From assembly GCA_951812925.1 (NCBI GenBank), contig OX638368.1:80706909-80770908 (forward strand): DNA of 64,000 bases, read 5' to 3'. Shown here piece by piece: positions 13,001 to 24,415 of this stretch. Each line of letters starts with the position of its first letter. The stretch's first letter is position 1. The position numbers and the translations under genes are program-made. This DNA comes from Calliopum simillimum. Its lineage: Eukaryota > Arthropoda > Insecta > Diptera > Lauxaniidae. The notes under the pieces were generated by a model. That model saw only the letters and a program-made list of their open reading frames with translations, had not been told where the DNA came from and did not search any database.

Positions 13001-13497
13001 GACAATACGTGACAATAAGAAAAAGTGATAACACTGAAAACAAAAAGAACTGACTTTAAAGAACAAAACGAAAAAACGAATGAGTTGTAACGAAGTTTTC
13101 AAAGCGAACGTACGATATTAAAAGACGCGTCGAACTTATTTCCTTTTGTAATATTAATACAATAACTTTTATTTCTTTTATTAAATACACAATTTTCTCA
13201 TTATACAGTGAAGTGGTTTTTATTAGAAATACTATAAAATTTGAGGGCTCAACCGAGGGTTATTGAAAAATAAAAGAATTTAATAAATTCAGAAGAATTG
13301 CATGCAAACTGAAATTGAAGTAAATAGAAAATAGTTTGTGTTTTCACAATTAAATAAAAACCACATTTTTTTAAAAGATTCGTGTGAAAAAAAAGAGTCG
13401 TGTAAAGTAGTCAGAAATAGAAAAATCTAGAAGCCTGAATATTGAAAGAATTTGAAAAAATTTACACGACGATAAGTTTGAGTTCGTTCGAAAATTT
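10009..13497. other. 3.5 kb without a supported gene
   Basis: No coding region, tRNA or clear repeat was recognised. At 10417 the sequence CCCAGCTAGCATTTTCGATC resembles the TIR of the element at 50560-51940 and is followed by similar GAAGA-rich sequence, so 10417-10590 may be a decayed relative. CAACAACAG tracts at 11750-11810 are typical of fly non-coding DNA. A polyadenylation-rich stretch at 13140-13260 resembles an LTR end but has no partner. Confidence 0.4.
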
Positions 13498-13590
13498 TCG
13501 TCCCAACGGGAAACGGAAGCGCATTGAAACGACTTCAGTTGCGCTTTTGGGAAGCAAGAAGCTGCTTCCAGTTTTGTTCTCAAATGACCA
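13498..13590 (+). repeat. Fragment repeated in inverse orientation at 30124-30212
   Basis: The segment with CAACGGGAAACGGAAGCG and GACTTCAGTTGCGCTT reappears, complemented, at 30124-30212 with few differences. The long open frames across it on both strands are therefore repeat-derived. It belongs to the GAAGC-rich repeat of 29842-30205. Confidence 0.7.
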
Positions 13591-13984
13591 AGACCGAAAA
13601 GTAGTCTTGATCTGGATTGTTATATTCATCAAGGCCAAGACCATAGCACCCATCATCATCTTGGTTTTGAAAAATTACCATATAGTGGAGTCAATAAAGC
13701 CTTTTAGATGGAAATCCTTCAAAATTTTGTTTTTTTTTTTTTATTTAAAATCAGAAACATTTTGGAGCGCGGTCGGAATTATATAATAAAAGTTACGTTT
13801 TCATAAAAAAAAAATTGGAAAAAAATACAACAAACAAAAATCAAAATAGTCATTTTATATGTATTTGTCAATTCTAAATCCGAATCTGCTTCTGAGATAT
13901 ATTCTCTTTTTATAGGGTTTTAAATTGTGTATATAAAAACTGTTTTCATGTTTTTCTCAAGAACGGCTTAAGCGATTTTAATGA
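13591..13984. other. No supported feature
   Basis: AT-rich. At 13868-13890 the phrase TTCTAAATCCGAATCTG matches the core of the foldback family seen at 25550, 54990 and 58260, so a fragment of that family ends here. Confidence 0.35.
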
Positions 13985-14290
13985 AACTTTGGAAAATGAT
14001 GCGCATTAGTATATACTAAAGAATGAAATAGACCTTGACTAAGTATATACTTATGAAGAGGCGTGGCACCGCCCCAAACGTTTAATTTGATTTGGTCATA
14101 TCTTTTGAACCGTATAAAATGTTTTTGATGAAAATTAGTACACAGCTACTGACTATCAAATTTGATATTTTGATTTTAATATTACTCGAATACAGATTTT
14201 GGTAAAAATAAAAATTTTCAATGGTTAAAAAGTAGGCGTAGCACTTTTCCGATTTCGCCCAATTTTTGTCCATTATAAAGCATTGGTAGT
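13985..14290 (+). repeat. GGCGTGGCAC-type repeat fragment
   Basis: Contains GAGGCGTGGCACCGCCCC at 14048-14065 and GTAGGCGTAGCAC with TTTCGCCCAATTTTTGTC at 14230-14275. It resembles the ~422 bp units at 47460-48620 and the HINE arrays. Probably a decayed copy of the same dispersed repeat. Confidence 0.55.
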
Positions 14291-15599
14291 GTAATGTGCG
14301 TGTGGTTTAAAATTTATTTTTATTAAACGTATACAAAGTATACGCAGCTGGCATGATGTTACGAAAGCTGAAACAGCCGAAAATGGGACCCATTGAAGCT
14401 GCTAGCTGACAGTCGTTGGGTGGTAAGTGACTGCTTCAACTTACCAGCGGGCTACCACTACAAAACTTTATTGTAGACTCCCTGTTATATCTTTACTTTA
14501 CTCTCAAATGGACCTACATGATCATTTATAAAAAAACAAAGCTTCTTTATGATCACAAAAACAAAATTTCGTTAAACAAAAAAAAAAAAAAAATAAATAA
14601 AATGAGTGTACCAATCTTAACTAACTCGGTTTTTCATCTCCTAGACGTTATTAGAGATGAACGGTCTGTACCCACCCTTCCTATGGTCTCAAGCGCTATG
14701 TATTTTAAGACCCCAAAATTACTTGAGTCCTCCTACTTTACATTATCTTAAGGAAAAACAATTATTCGTTCTATTCACACATTTTATAAATCTGTTTTAT
14801 TTAAATTAAATTTTAAACATTTCATATTCCATGAAAAAATCCGATCTTCTCAATTTTAACTATAACATTGCGTTATTATTAAATTGAATTCATAGTTTTT
14901 CTTAAGAAAATAGGTTTGTTTTTATATAGACGAAAAGTAGTTAAATTTATATAATAGTAGTATGTAAAGAAAAATAACAGAGTATCAATTTAAGCAATAA
15001 GAGTGAAGAAAAAATAGTACTTTTTTTGCTTGATTATACATCCGCATAGAAGTTATTCAGGCTCAAAGGTCGCTAAAATCATTTTTTTGCAAATATCGCG
15101 CTAACGCAAACATTTACAGAAAAATTTTTCTCCACAATTCTGTAACACAAGAAATTTCCTATGTGAAGATGTAAAAAATGTTTTTGTGTAGCTTATAGTT
15201 TAGGAGATAACTCAATTTAAAAAGTTGTGCACAGTTTTTATGTGTAAATGCTACGTATAAGTTCATATTAAAATATTTTACTTTTAAAATTGCGAATACT
15301 CTTTAACGAGGAGTTGTACAATAAAAAAAAATTAAAAAACCGTTCAAAAGATAATTGAATTCTGTAAACACCGTATTAAATTTTTTTTGGAGGTCTCGAA
15401 AATACTGGTTTTTGAAGGATATCTCTGAAACGGTAATTCATACGATGAAAAGCAATGGCATCAATTTTGTAGAGAATCACAAGATCTACAAAAAATAAGC
15501 CATATGTATACACATTGAAGTAACCGTTTAGAAGATATTCAAAAAAATCCCTTAGATGGCAAAAAAACTCACTTATTCTTTCTTCTTTTATATATACAT
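14291..15599. other. No supported feature
   Basis: AT-rich sequence; short open frames only. Nothing recognised on either strand. Confidence 0.4.
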
Positions 15600-15601
15600 T
15601 A

Positions 15602-16085
15602 GGGTGGGCCAAATTGTATGGATGAAATTTTATCGACCTCGGCTACCCCCCTATGTGAAAGTTCATTCAATTCTTTGAATATTTGCCCAAAGGACTATAC
15701 CTCTGCGTTCAACTTTATTTCGGCGCATTTTTGATCGAAAATTTTACCTTTTATTAATATTTTTTTTATTTTTATACTATATTTTTAAAATTTTTATAAA
15801 GACAAAAGTAATGTCATTATATGATTTGGCTAGTATTCTGTCAGTAATCAATGAAATTGGGTTCTGTTTACATAAAAAGTTCACTTGATGGTGTGGAATT
15901 GATGCCATATATTTAAAAAAGTGATATGGGTCAAATAGCCGATTATTATGACCGACTTTCAAAATAAACAATTCATATTTTTGGATGAATTTTTTCAAAC
16001 AAAATACCAACCTAGGCTGAAAGTTCATTCAATTCTATAAATATTTGCCCAAGGAACCGAGATCAGTTTTCAAATCGGCCCACCC
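15602..16085. mobile_element. TA-flanked MITE, TIR GGGTGGGCC
   Basis: The ends are GGGTGGGCCAAATT (15602) and CGGCCCACCC (to 16085), with TA on both sides. A longer inverted match lies inside (GAAAGTTCATTCAATTCTT..AATATTTGCCCAA at 15657-15690; the same word at 16019-16052 is in direct orientation). The TA target and G-rich TIR suggest a Tc1/mariner/pogo-type transposase in trans. Non-coding. Confidence 0.65.
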
Positions 16086-16087
16086 TA

Positions 16088-17153
16088 AAATATATATATT
16101 GATTTTCACTTAGATTTTTAACGCGATTTCTCTCTTTTCACGAATCTTAAGTTCGATTTTATGATTAATATTATTTTTTTTTTAAATATATTACCGCGAC
16201 TATAACACAAAATGTAGGTGTTTATATTCAATTTTTTGATGCAATTTAAGCCGAAATTTTTAACCAGCAGGTAGGTGTATAACGCAAATTCCGCTGATGT
16301 CTACATATGTGCTCGATATCATAAACTGGATCTTGGTGATTTTCGTGGTAGATTTGATGCTTGTGAATTTGGCGTCGCAAAGCAGAATTTTATATAAATC
16401 GTAGTGACACTCTCAAAATTCTTAGCTGTACCATAGGGTACTGATAACACTACCTGCTCTCCCAAAAAAATGTGTTTATAATTGATTGTTAATTCTTTTT
16501 CTCCGACCGCCGAAGTATACGTTGTAATTATGTATTCTATTTGGGGATTACAAATTAATAGAAAATGACTATTCATATGGTAATTAAATATACTTGTAGT
16601 TTAACAAAACAGTTAAAAATCTCTTTAAGTGGGAAATTTTATGTCTTTTCAGACGAGTTAAAGATGTCTTTAAATTTAGAATTAAATGCCTTTTCAGACT
16701 AATTTGTATGCAGATCTCCTATAAGAAAGAAATTTTATTTGGATAATTATACATTTTGCGTTTAGCAGAAAGTATTAAATCTTTATTCAAGACTGAATTT
16801 AGCCATATTTTAATGTGATTAGGTGAAACTCACCAGATTTCTTTTGAACAATTTTATTTTTTTCTTGACCAAAATTTTTGAGCACAAGTGATTCGTTTGA
16901 CAACTCGAAGAAAATGGAAGTGTATAAAATGTTGTCAAAATACTAGACCTTCGTATTGAGATCAGGGCTACATATCATATATTTAAGCATCACAGTGCAG
17001 CCAAATTTGCATAACAAAATTAAAAAAAAAAAAATCATCAAAATCGGAGCTGTTCTTGAGGACTTCCACATTTTGCCTATTTTTTGGCTTCTTTGACTCC
17101 ACTAATAACCAAGACTTAAGACCAAAACTGATTTTGCTCATCACGTATTGATA
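16088..17153. other. No supported feature
   Basis: AT-rich sequence without recognisable gene or repeat boundaries. Frames of 80-90 codons on the minus strand have no identifiable domains. Confidence 0.4.
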
Positions 17154-17929
17154 TACAGTAAGAAGCAAAACTGTCAACATGTTTGCTATTTTTGACTTAG
17201 TACTGCTATAGCGTCCGTTCTGATTACATGACAAATAAGAAATATAAACCAAATGGAAGCTTAACCTTTCCTCTTTTCAAATATGTGAACAATTTTACCG
17301 AACTTCACACCACTCACACGTGCCAATCGAAGTAAAAGCTGGCCAAAAATCGTGAAATCGACTTGCGATTTCGATTATTTTTTCAGCCAAGTTTTGTAAA
17401 GAGAACACCAGCGCATGATTTGGCGTTTGAAATATTACGTAATATCAAGTTGGCTCTCTTGTACCTTAACGCAAAGTCGTAGTTCCTAGCACAGATTATT
17501 TTTCTTCTTTGCAAGAGTTATATTGTATGCGTTGTTATTAGTTTCCAAAACAAAAAAATGCTAAAAACGTCATTGGATAGTAAGGAGGACACCCCCGCGG
17601 TACGTAAATAATGATAATCGATACTAAATTAGAAAATATTAGTGGTTTTTTGAATACATTATGTAAGTTTAGCTGCGAGAGATACAAATTGGAGAGTCAT
17701 AGAGTTACAAAAAAAGTTTCACCAGGTTCCACTCTGGCGACAACGGGGTCTTGTTAAATGATTTTTCTATAATTGGTGAAAAAATTGGATGCTAGTTTTT
17801 GCTACTTTGCTTCCTATGCTTGCTCACAGTGAGAGATTCTGCCAGTCCGGATGCTTTTAATGAAATTGCAGCCATAGTTTAAAAGATACCTTCTTGAAAT
17901 TTAGTCATATGAAAGAATTTTTCTTTTTC

Positions 17930-18090
17930 TTTCCAAAAAATATATTTTGGAAGGTAAAAAAGGTGAACCTGGATACGTTTTTTGTAGTTTAGTACTAAAA
18001 TAGTACTTGAGCTTATAGCCTAATTCAATACCTTTCCAGGAGTGGTCTGAACATGAAAATCGGTTAAGAAATGTCTAAGTTATTGACACT
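17930..18090. repeat. Fragment of foldback family B
   Basis: The stretch with ATATTTTGGAAGGTAAAAAAGG and GCTTATAGCCTAATTC..CATGAAAATCGGTTAAGAAATG matches 4930-5110 and 5930-6010 of the 3105-6845 palindrome in inverted or direct orientation. It sits in the left arm of the outer composite and has no equivalent at the corresponding place in the right arm. Confidence 0.65.
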
Positions 18091-19103
18091 TACACTAGTT
18101 TACAGCCAAAATTCCCAGTGAATGCCATTATTCATTTTATATGTAAAATGGGCTGCTGATTCCGAAAATCGCATTATTTTTTTTTTTTTTTTTGTGTCGT
18201 TATCGAGATATCTGTCATTTTCGGTTTTTGGACCAAAAAAAAAAGATAGTTCCATTTAAATACAAATATCTCAAGAACCAATGTTTGCGTTTAAACGTAT
18301 TATATATATGTAATATTAAAGATAATTAAATTATCTACAAATGATATTCACATCACTTTTTGATTGGCTTGTTAGTTTCGGCGAAATACATTGATTTCTA
18401 AAAAAAATATTTTTTTTTTTTCGAAAAAATTAAGAAAAAATCAAAACCAACTGCAGATTTATACAAGAAAAAAAATTTTAAAAATCATTTTGTTTTTTAA
18501 TATCACATTCTATATATTTGTAAAGCAAATAAGATATTATTTAAGAAAATCGATGGAAAAATGTAAAAGTTGTATACAATTCATTGATAAATTACTACAA
18601 TGCGCTTTTGCCTATTCGATAATTTGAAACTTTTTGTAAAACACATAAGAAAATCCAAAAAATTCTTAAAGTATGCGTTAAATAAATTTACCCGTGTCTC
18701 GTCGTTTTTCTCCAGCACGTCAGATTTTTTTTTAATCGATTTTTGAAGATTTTTAATCCACTGTACATGAAAAAAACAAAAATAACGCATTCTTGTGTTA
18801 AATCGATGAATTTAAGATGCAAGATATATATATATACAGTGAGTCACATATGTATTTTGCATACAAAAAATGTTCAAAAATTCGAATTAATAGGGTAAGG
18901 GAGGGAAATATGGACCACCCATCTTTCTTTTTTAAATAAAACCCAAAATACATAAAACAAAACAATTAATTTTATGTCAATCAGTAAAGGAAACAATTTA
19001 CCTTTATTCTGATTCACTTTTAGATAAATATCTCATCAGGATAAAGAAAAAAATTTAAAAAACTGAAAATACTCAAAATGAAGAAAAAAAAAAGTGTAGT
19101 GTT

Positions 19104-19237
19104 ATATGGACCACATAGTCCATTTGGTACAGAAGTTGCATATAAAAATGTCACTTCCACATTCGGCACATTTTTCATGACTCCAAGAACGTCAGATTAC
19201 ACACTCAACCCAAAATTCGCCACGTCGATCTTCTGAG
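19104..19237 (-). pseudogene. C-terminal zinc-finger remnant of a pogo/Tigger-like transposase
   Basis: Read on the minus strand, this stretch gives a run with the spacing W-x2-C-x2-(stop)-x3-W-x-H-x2-C...F-x-C-x2-C, followed after nine residues by a stop. That is the PHD-like Cys/His finger found at the C-terminus of many insect pogo/Tigger-type transposases. The stop (TGA) stands exactly where the second cysteine (TGC) is expected, so the domain is broken. It ends within ~210 bases of the left TIR, the expected place for the 3' end of the gene. The rest of the transposase is not visible. Confidence 0.5.
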
Positions 19238-19854
19238 TGAATGGTATTACATTATATGCATTTTTTATCATTTTTTTCCTTTTTAGTTAACGAATTACAT
19301 ATAATGGCCATCAGACTCGTCATTAAAACTGCAGTTAGATTATCCATCTGAAAAAGATGATAAATACATTTGTTTTTGAGGCTTTTTTCTTTGGTGGTCC
19401 ATATTACCCACAGCACGTGTTGGTGAAATAAATGGTTTTTTTATCAAAAACTCTTTTGGTTAATGAACTTATTTGTGCTAATCTATACTATTTATATAAA
19501 ATTGCTTATATGAAAACCCTATGTAACGATTTGGTACAAAATATACCGAACCAATTTTAATAATTTTTTTTTAAAACGTTCTACGTGTGGTAAGGAACAG
19601 GATTGTATACTTATTTTTTTGGTTTTTATAAGATAAACTTTTTTTTTTAGTATGAAGTTGTTGAAAAAAAAAAAAATTCAATGCTTGCATAAAAATGATC
19701 GTTTGCATTTCAGTCGCTATAGCTTGCTGCGCCATGAGTTACGTGTTGTTGTTGGCTTTTCCGTCCTTTCATTTATTGTTTTTTTTTTATTCTTGATGTT
19801 GTGTTGTTGATGAGAGCAAAAATGAGAGTAATTTCGTTCGTCAGTGATGCCAAC

Positions 19855-20990
19855 TCAATATTTTCAATATTTTTGGACTTTTAACGATGTTTTACATTTT
19901 TTTCAATATTTTTCAATTCTTTTTGACTATTTTGGATGTTTTTCGAAACACTTGGACTTTGACCGATTTCTTCGATGTACATATTTCACTATTTTTCGAA
20001 ACTTTTGATTTTGTTTCGATATAATGGATGTTTTGTTTTTAAACTTTTACCGATTTCTTCAATGTGTTTCAATATTTTTCAAAACTTTTGGGCTTTTACC
20101 GATATATAGGATGTATTTCGATTTCTTTTTTGTAATTTTAGCGATATTTTCGATGTTTTTCGATAAACTTAGACTTTTGCCGATTTCTTCGATGTGTTTC
20201 AATATTTTTCAAAACTTTCGGACTTTTACCGCTATAAAGGATGTTTTTCGACATTTTTGGACTTTAACCGATATTTTGGATGTTTTTCTATAAACTTGGA
20301 CTTTACCGATTTCTTCGTTGTGTTTCAATATTTTCCGAAACTTTTGGACCCTTTTCGATATGTTGAATATTTTTCGACATATGTATTTGGACTTTCACCG
20401 ATATCTTCAATGTTTCCAATAATTTTGGCTTTTACCGATATGTAAGATGTTTTTCGACATTTTGGACTTTTACCGATATTTTGTACGTTTTTCGAAAATT
20501 TTTTATTGGATGTTTTTCAATATATGTATTTGAACTGTTACCGATATATATGATGTTTTTTGATAAACTTGGACTTTATCCGATTTCTTCGATGGGTTTC
20601 AATGTTTTTCGAAACTTTTGGACCTTTTTCGACATATTGGAACTTTTTCGCTTTATTTGGACTTTTGCTGATTTTATTTATTTATTGATTTGAATCGTTC
20701 GAGTAGAAGAACTTAGTCTTTAACATGCCACTTATTCATAATAATATCAATCAAGTATTATTATTATTATTTCTTCGATGTTTTCCAATACTTTTGGACT
20801 TTTACCGATTTTAGGATGTTTGCCGATATTTGGGCTTTCACCGATTTCTTCGGTGTATTTCGATACTTTTGGACATTTACCGATATTTTGGACGTTTTTC
20901 CATAAACTTGAACTCTTACCGATTTCTTCAATGTATATTTTAATATTTTGCGATACTTTTGGAATTTTACCGATAAAATAAATATATCGG
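19855..20990 (+). repeat. Minisatellite, ~40 bp degenerate unit
   Basis: About 25 imperfect units built from GATGTTTTTCGA, AACTTTTGGACTTTTACCGA and TTTCTTC run through the region, with a short break at 20670-20770. Long frames across it on both strands are products of the repeat. Arrays of this kind are common inside non-autonomous Helitrons, and a Helitron-like 3' end follows at 21077-21104. Confidence 0.8.
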
Positions 20991-21076
20991 AGCATCTGTT
21001 TGTGGCACTTTGTTTTAAAAAATAAAAAAAAATTATCGTTATTGGCTTTTTTGTGAAATCTGGCCTTTTATTAAAA

Positions 21077-21104
21077 CCCGTGCAACGCCGGGTAAAACAG
21101 CTAG
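21077..21104 (+). mobile_element. Helitron-like 3' terminus
   Basis: A hairpin with stem CCCG/CGGG (CCCGTGCAACGCCGGG, 21077-21092) is followed by 8 bases, then CTAG and a T. Hairpin plus CTRR, inserted before T, is the standard Helitron 3' end. The element probably includes the minisatellite 19855-20990. I could not fix its 5' end, which may lie near 19690-19850. Confidence 0.65.
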
Positions 21105-21117
21105 TAAATTATAAATA

Positions 21118-21948
21118 GAGTAGAACGGGGCAATGTCGTGCACTCAACTTTGATCGAAAGATAATTTCGTTGGTTACATCCATGTGTAACAACATTTGTG
21201 TAGCGAGAAATTGTCTTTGTGTAAGTGAGGAAAAAAAAAAATGTGCACGACATTACCCCCCTTAAAATTTGTGGGGTAATGTCGTGCATTGTTTTCCGAG
21301 TATAGTAAAGGTACCAAAATGTGTGAGAAATGATAGGTAGTGGTTCTATTAGAGGAGATTTAGCATTATCGTGTTTTTATTCATTATTGTACAAGTGTGA
21401 AGTACATAATATGTTGTGTAGAGTAGAACGGGGCAATGTCGTGCACTCAACTTTGACATGCTCGTAAAGCCGTACATCTCAAGCGAATGCAACGAGTAAG
21501 CATCCGATCGAAAGATAACTTCATTGGCTACATCCATGTGTAACAACATTTGTGTAGCGAGAAATTGTGTTTGTGTAAGTGAATGTGCACGACATTACCC
21601 CAATGGTCGTTTTAAAGGTCAACTTCGATAACTCGGTGAAGCCCAAAATTTTTTCGAAAACCAAATACTTCTTTTCTTTGGCAGGATATTTCGTTTTAGA
21701 AAACACTTACCTGGTATATTTTCCCGCAAGGAAAATTATTTTTCTGACCCGATGAAAAAACACTTTTATCGTCCCGAAAGCGTGCGTTTTGAAAAAAAGG
21801 TTACTCTGTAGAGACGAACTGGTGAAAATTGCTAGTATTATATGCATAAGCTCAGTAGGTCAGCAGGTCCCTACCTTACGAACAGTTGGTAAATCATTCA
21901 ATTCTTTGGGCTAAAACAGCCAGTGCACGACATTACTCCGTTCTACTC
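21118..21948. mobile_element. TA-flanked MITE with AATGTCGTGCAC words
   Basis: The ends are GAGTAGAACGGGGCAATG (21118) and CATTACTCCGTTCTACTC (to 21948), with TA on both sides. The word AATGTCGTGCA or its complement TGCACGACATT occurs at both ends and about five more times inside (21241-21286, 21435, 21584). The first ~140 bases are repeated directly at 21419-21600, the first copy lacking ~45 bases. Non-coding. It abuts the Helitron end by 13 bases. Confidence 0.7.
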
Positions 21949-22442
21949 TAGTATTCACTGACTTTATATTATTAACCATTTATTTAAAAACGCGATGTCT
22001 TTAAAGTGAAATAATGAAATATACTCACTAGAAAAAAATTATCACTGATCTTTTTTTTAGAAAAATCAACTTTACAGAAACATGCGACGTCACCGAACGC
22101 TAAAATTGCCCTATTATAAGCTTTAGGTATTAGCGTTAAGTTTGAACATGAATAACGGTAAATCCTATGTATGCAGTAGGAAATAACCGTGTGGTCCATA
22201 TTACCCACGTAGTCCATATTTCCCTCCCTTACCCTACTCAATCTTTAGCCGTTTCATCCTTGGAAAAGTAATATTTTTTTTATAAACTTCGAGTCAATGG
22301 AACGTTAACTATGATACCACTTTATAAAAAAATTAAAATAATGCGTTCTAATCACCTGAAAAGCAAAGAAATGATTTATTCATCTTTTTTATAAGGTCAC
22401 AAAAGTATTTTGCTTCTTAGTATAATTTTACTTTGAGATTAT

Positions 22443-22907
22443 TTACCAAGTAAAAGAGGCTTTTTTAATAATAACCATGGTAGCCATTATTTGAAGAGAC
22501 ATCATATAATCATCTTTGCGAGGACTCCATCCCTTTACGACATTTTCAGTCGGTGTTTTTTCCCATTTTTCTTGCAGTACTTGCTTGAGCACATTTTTTT
22601 GATAAAATATGGTATTTTCTGACCTTTCCACTAGATATGGCCAAAAAATTTCTATTGGATTCGAAAAAGAATATCGCGGTGGTGTTTTAATCTCTTTAGA
22701 GTTGTACAGAAGTGTCCCAGGATGTGTATTTAGGGTCATTGTCTTTTGAAAATAAGAAGTCATCTTGTGGTAAACCCATTTTTTAACTACTGGGTGCAAT
22801 TTTTTTTTTTTGGAATTGGACTGATGTTCATGACTATCCATATTGCCACCGATAAGCTTAAGTTTCCCCATTCCATAAGCCGAGAACAGCCCACGACACA
22901 CCATCAT
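22443..22907 (-). pseudogene. Tc1 transposase C-terminal fragment, left copy
   Basis: The frame runs toward the left TIR of the Tc1 element. Recognisable Tc1 features are FSAYGMGKLKLIGGNMDSHE near the start, LHPVVKKW, then SNPIEIFWPYL (equivalent to the NPIENLW motif holding the third catalytic acid) and NVLKQVLQEKWEK. The section between LHPVVKKW and PPRYSF is read in another frame, so at least two frameshifts are present, and the HDNDPKHT-type segment with the second aspartate is lost from the frame. The N-terminal DNA-binding half is absent. Non-functional. Confidence 0.8.
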
Positions 22908-22939
22908 GTAAAATTATTGCTTTTAAGTTATAAAAGTTA

Positions 22940-23088
22940 AGGGTTTTATTTGCTTTATGCCAGACCATGCGGCGTCCACCGGATCCGAAAATATTATTTT
23001 TGCTTTCTATTGGATCCAATAATATAATATTTGCTTTCCATCGGATCGATAGACGCCGTGTGTTCTGGCATAAGGCAAATAAAACCCT
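22940..23088. mobile_element. Small palindromic MITE, ~150 bp
   Basis: The ends are AGGGTTTTATTTGC and GCAAATAAAACCCT; ~45 bases at each end are inverted (CTTTATGCCAGA with TCTGGCATAAGG). It lies in the left Tc1 arm only; the partner arm at 23665-23690 lacks it. The flanks TTA/TAA leave open whether the target was TTAA or TA. Confidence 0.7.
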
Positions 23089-23097
23089 AATAGTCTA

Positions 23098-23665
23098 AGA
23101 TCCGGCAGTAAAAAAATGTATGTATCGAGTTTTTAGTTAAAATCTAGTTTTTACGTATACTTATGAATGGGAGAATATATATTGGTCGGGTTGCCTATCA
23201 AAATGTGGCCGCTAGTATTTTCAAGTTGCGATAACTGACGAACCGTGGGTCGCACGAGGAAAAGTGCCCGAATCTTTTTTATGAAGAGTCATATGTTCTA
23301 CAAGTAATTTTTATTATATGTAAAAAAAAATTTACCGTTTAGGAGTTATTTATTAAAAACTGATTTTTTTTTCGTTTGTTATTTATTGCGTAAAAAAAAT
23401 CGGTTTTTAATAAATAATTCTTAAACGGTAAATTTCTTTTTAATTATAATGTAAATTACTTGTAGAGCATATGACTCTTCATAAAAAAGATCTCCGCACT
23501 TTTCGACGTGCGACCCACGGTTCATCAGTTATCGCAACTTGAAAATACTAGCGGCCACATTTTGATAGGCAACCCGACCAATATATATTCTACCATTCAT
23601 AAGTATACGTAAAAACTAGATTTTAACTAAAAACTCGATACATACATTTTTTTACTGCCGGATCT
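23098..23665. repeat. Foldback at the centre of the Tc1 palindrome
   Basis: Arms 23098-23375 and 23395-23665 are near-complementary, opening with AGATCCGGCAGTAAAAAAATG and its complement. The inner words GGGTTGCCTATCAAAATGTGG and GACCCACGGTTC are shared by both arms. Almost no spacer, so a near-perfect hairpin of ~270 base pairs is possible. Non-coding. Confidence 0.8.
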
Positions 23666-23706
23666 CGTACTATAAGCTTTTATAATTTTAAAGCAACAAT
23701 TTTACA

Positions 23707-24151
23707 TGATGGTGTGTCGTGGGCTGTTCTTGGCTCATGGAATGGGGAAACTTAAACTTATCGGTGGCAATATGGATAGACATGAACATCAGTCCAATTC
23801 CACAAAAAAAAAAAATTGCACCCAGTAGTTAAAAAATGGGTTTACCACAAGATGACTTCTTATTTTCAAAAGACAATGACCCTAAATACACATCCTGGGA
23901 CTCTTCTGTACAACTCTAAAGAGATTAAAACACCACCGCGATATTCTTTTTCGAATCCAATAGTGGAAAAGTCAGAAAATACCATATTTTATCAAAAAAA
24001 TATGCTCAAGCAAGTACTGCAAGAAAAATGGGAAAAAACACCGACTGAAAATGTCGTAAAGGGATGGAGTCCTCGCAAAGATGTTTATATGATGTCTCTT
24101 CAAATAATGGCTACCATGGTTATTATTAAAAAAGCCTCTTTTGCTTGGTAA
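23707..24151 (+). pseudogene. Tc1 transposase C-terminal fragment, right copy
   Basis: Inverted duplicate of 22443-22907 with the same frameshifts. It differs by a 21-base deletion that removes most of the EIFWPYL segment, joining SNPI directly to VEKSENTIF and so losing the third catalytic acid position kept in the left copy. The downstream NMLKQVLQEKWEK section is kept. It lies in the right arm, reading toward the right TIR. Confidence 0.8.
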
Positions 24152-24415
24152 ATAATCTCAAAGTAAAAGTTTACTAAGAAGCAAAATACTTTTGTGACCT
24201 TATAAAAAAGATGAATAAATCATTTCTTTGCTTTTTAAGTGATTAGAACGCATTATTTTAATTTTTTTATGAAGTGGTATCATAGTTAACGTTCCATTGA
24301 CTCGAAGCTTATAAAAAAAATATTACTTTTCCAAGGATGAAACGGCTAAAAATTGAGTATTATTTCGAATTTTTGAATATTTTTTGTATGCAAAATACAT
24401 ATGTGACTCACTGTA

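Larger units (their letters stand above)
18893..22234. mobile_element. pogo/Tigger-like element remnant, TIR GGGTAAGGGAGGG
   Basis: TIRs GGGTAAGGGAGGGAAATATG (left) and its complement (right) are flanked by TA (18891-18892, 22235-22236). The uninterrupted sequence AATAATACTCAAT near 24350, in the partner arm of the Tc1 palindrome, shows the empty site. The word ATGGACCAC or its complement recurs at 18909, 19105, 19394 and 22193. A zinc-finger remnant on the minus strand near the left end matches the C-terminus of pogo/Tigger-type transposases. The interior is replaced by a Helitron segment and a MITE. Family placement rests on the finger, TA target and TIR type. Confidence 0.6.
18837..24413. 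mobile_element. Palindromic Tc1 element remnant
   Basis: The ends CAGTGAGTCACATATG (18837) and CATATGTGACTCACTG (to 24413) are flanked by TA, as for Tc1. Each end is followed inward by the same ~700 bases, which include a 3' untranslated segment and the C-terminal part of a Tc1 transposase, so both halves are 3' ends in opposite orientation. The left arm is split by 18893-22234 and by 22940-23088; the right arm has the empty sites. The centre is a further foldback (23098-23665). An autonomous Tc1 would be ~1.6 kb with one transposase, so this is an inverted duplication derivative. Confidence 0.8.

Noticed and set aside
13140..13270. Possible LTR end and primer-binding site (TTTTATTAAATACACAATTTTC followed by GAGGGCTCAACCGAGG)
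   Set aside because: No matching second LTR, no gag/pol remnant and no exact tRNA complement that I can support.
21101..21706. Related minus-strand frames at 21101-21289, 21349-21549 and 21521-21706
   Set aside because: They are the same duplicated MITE sequence read on the minus strand, with no domain.
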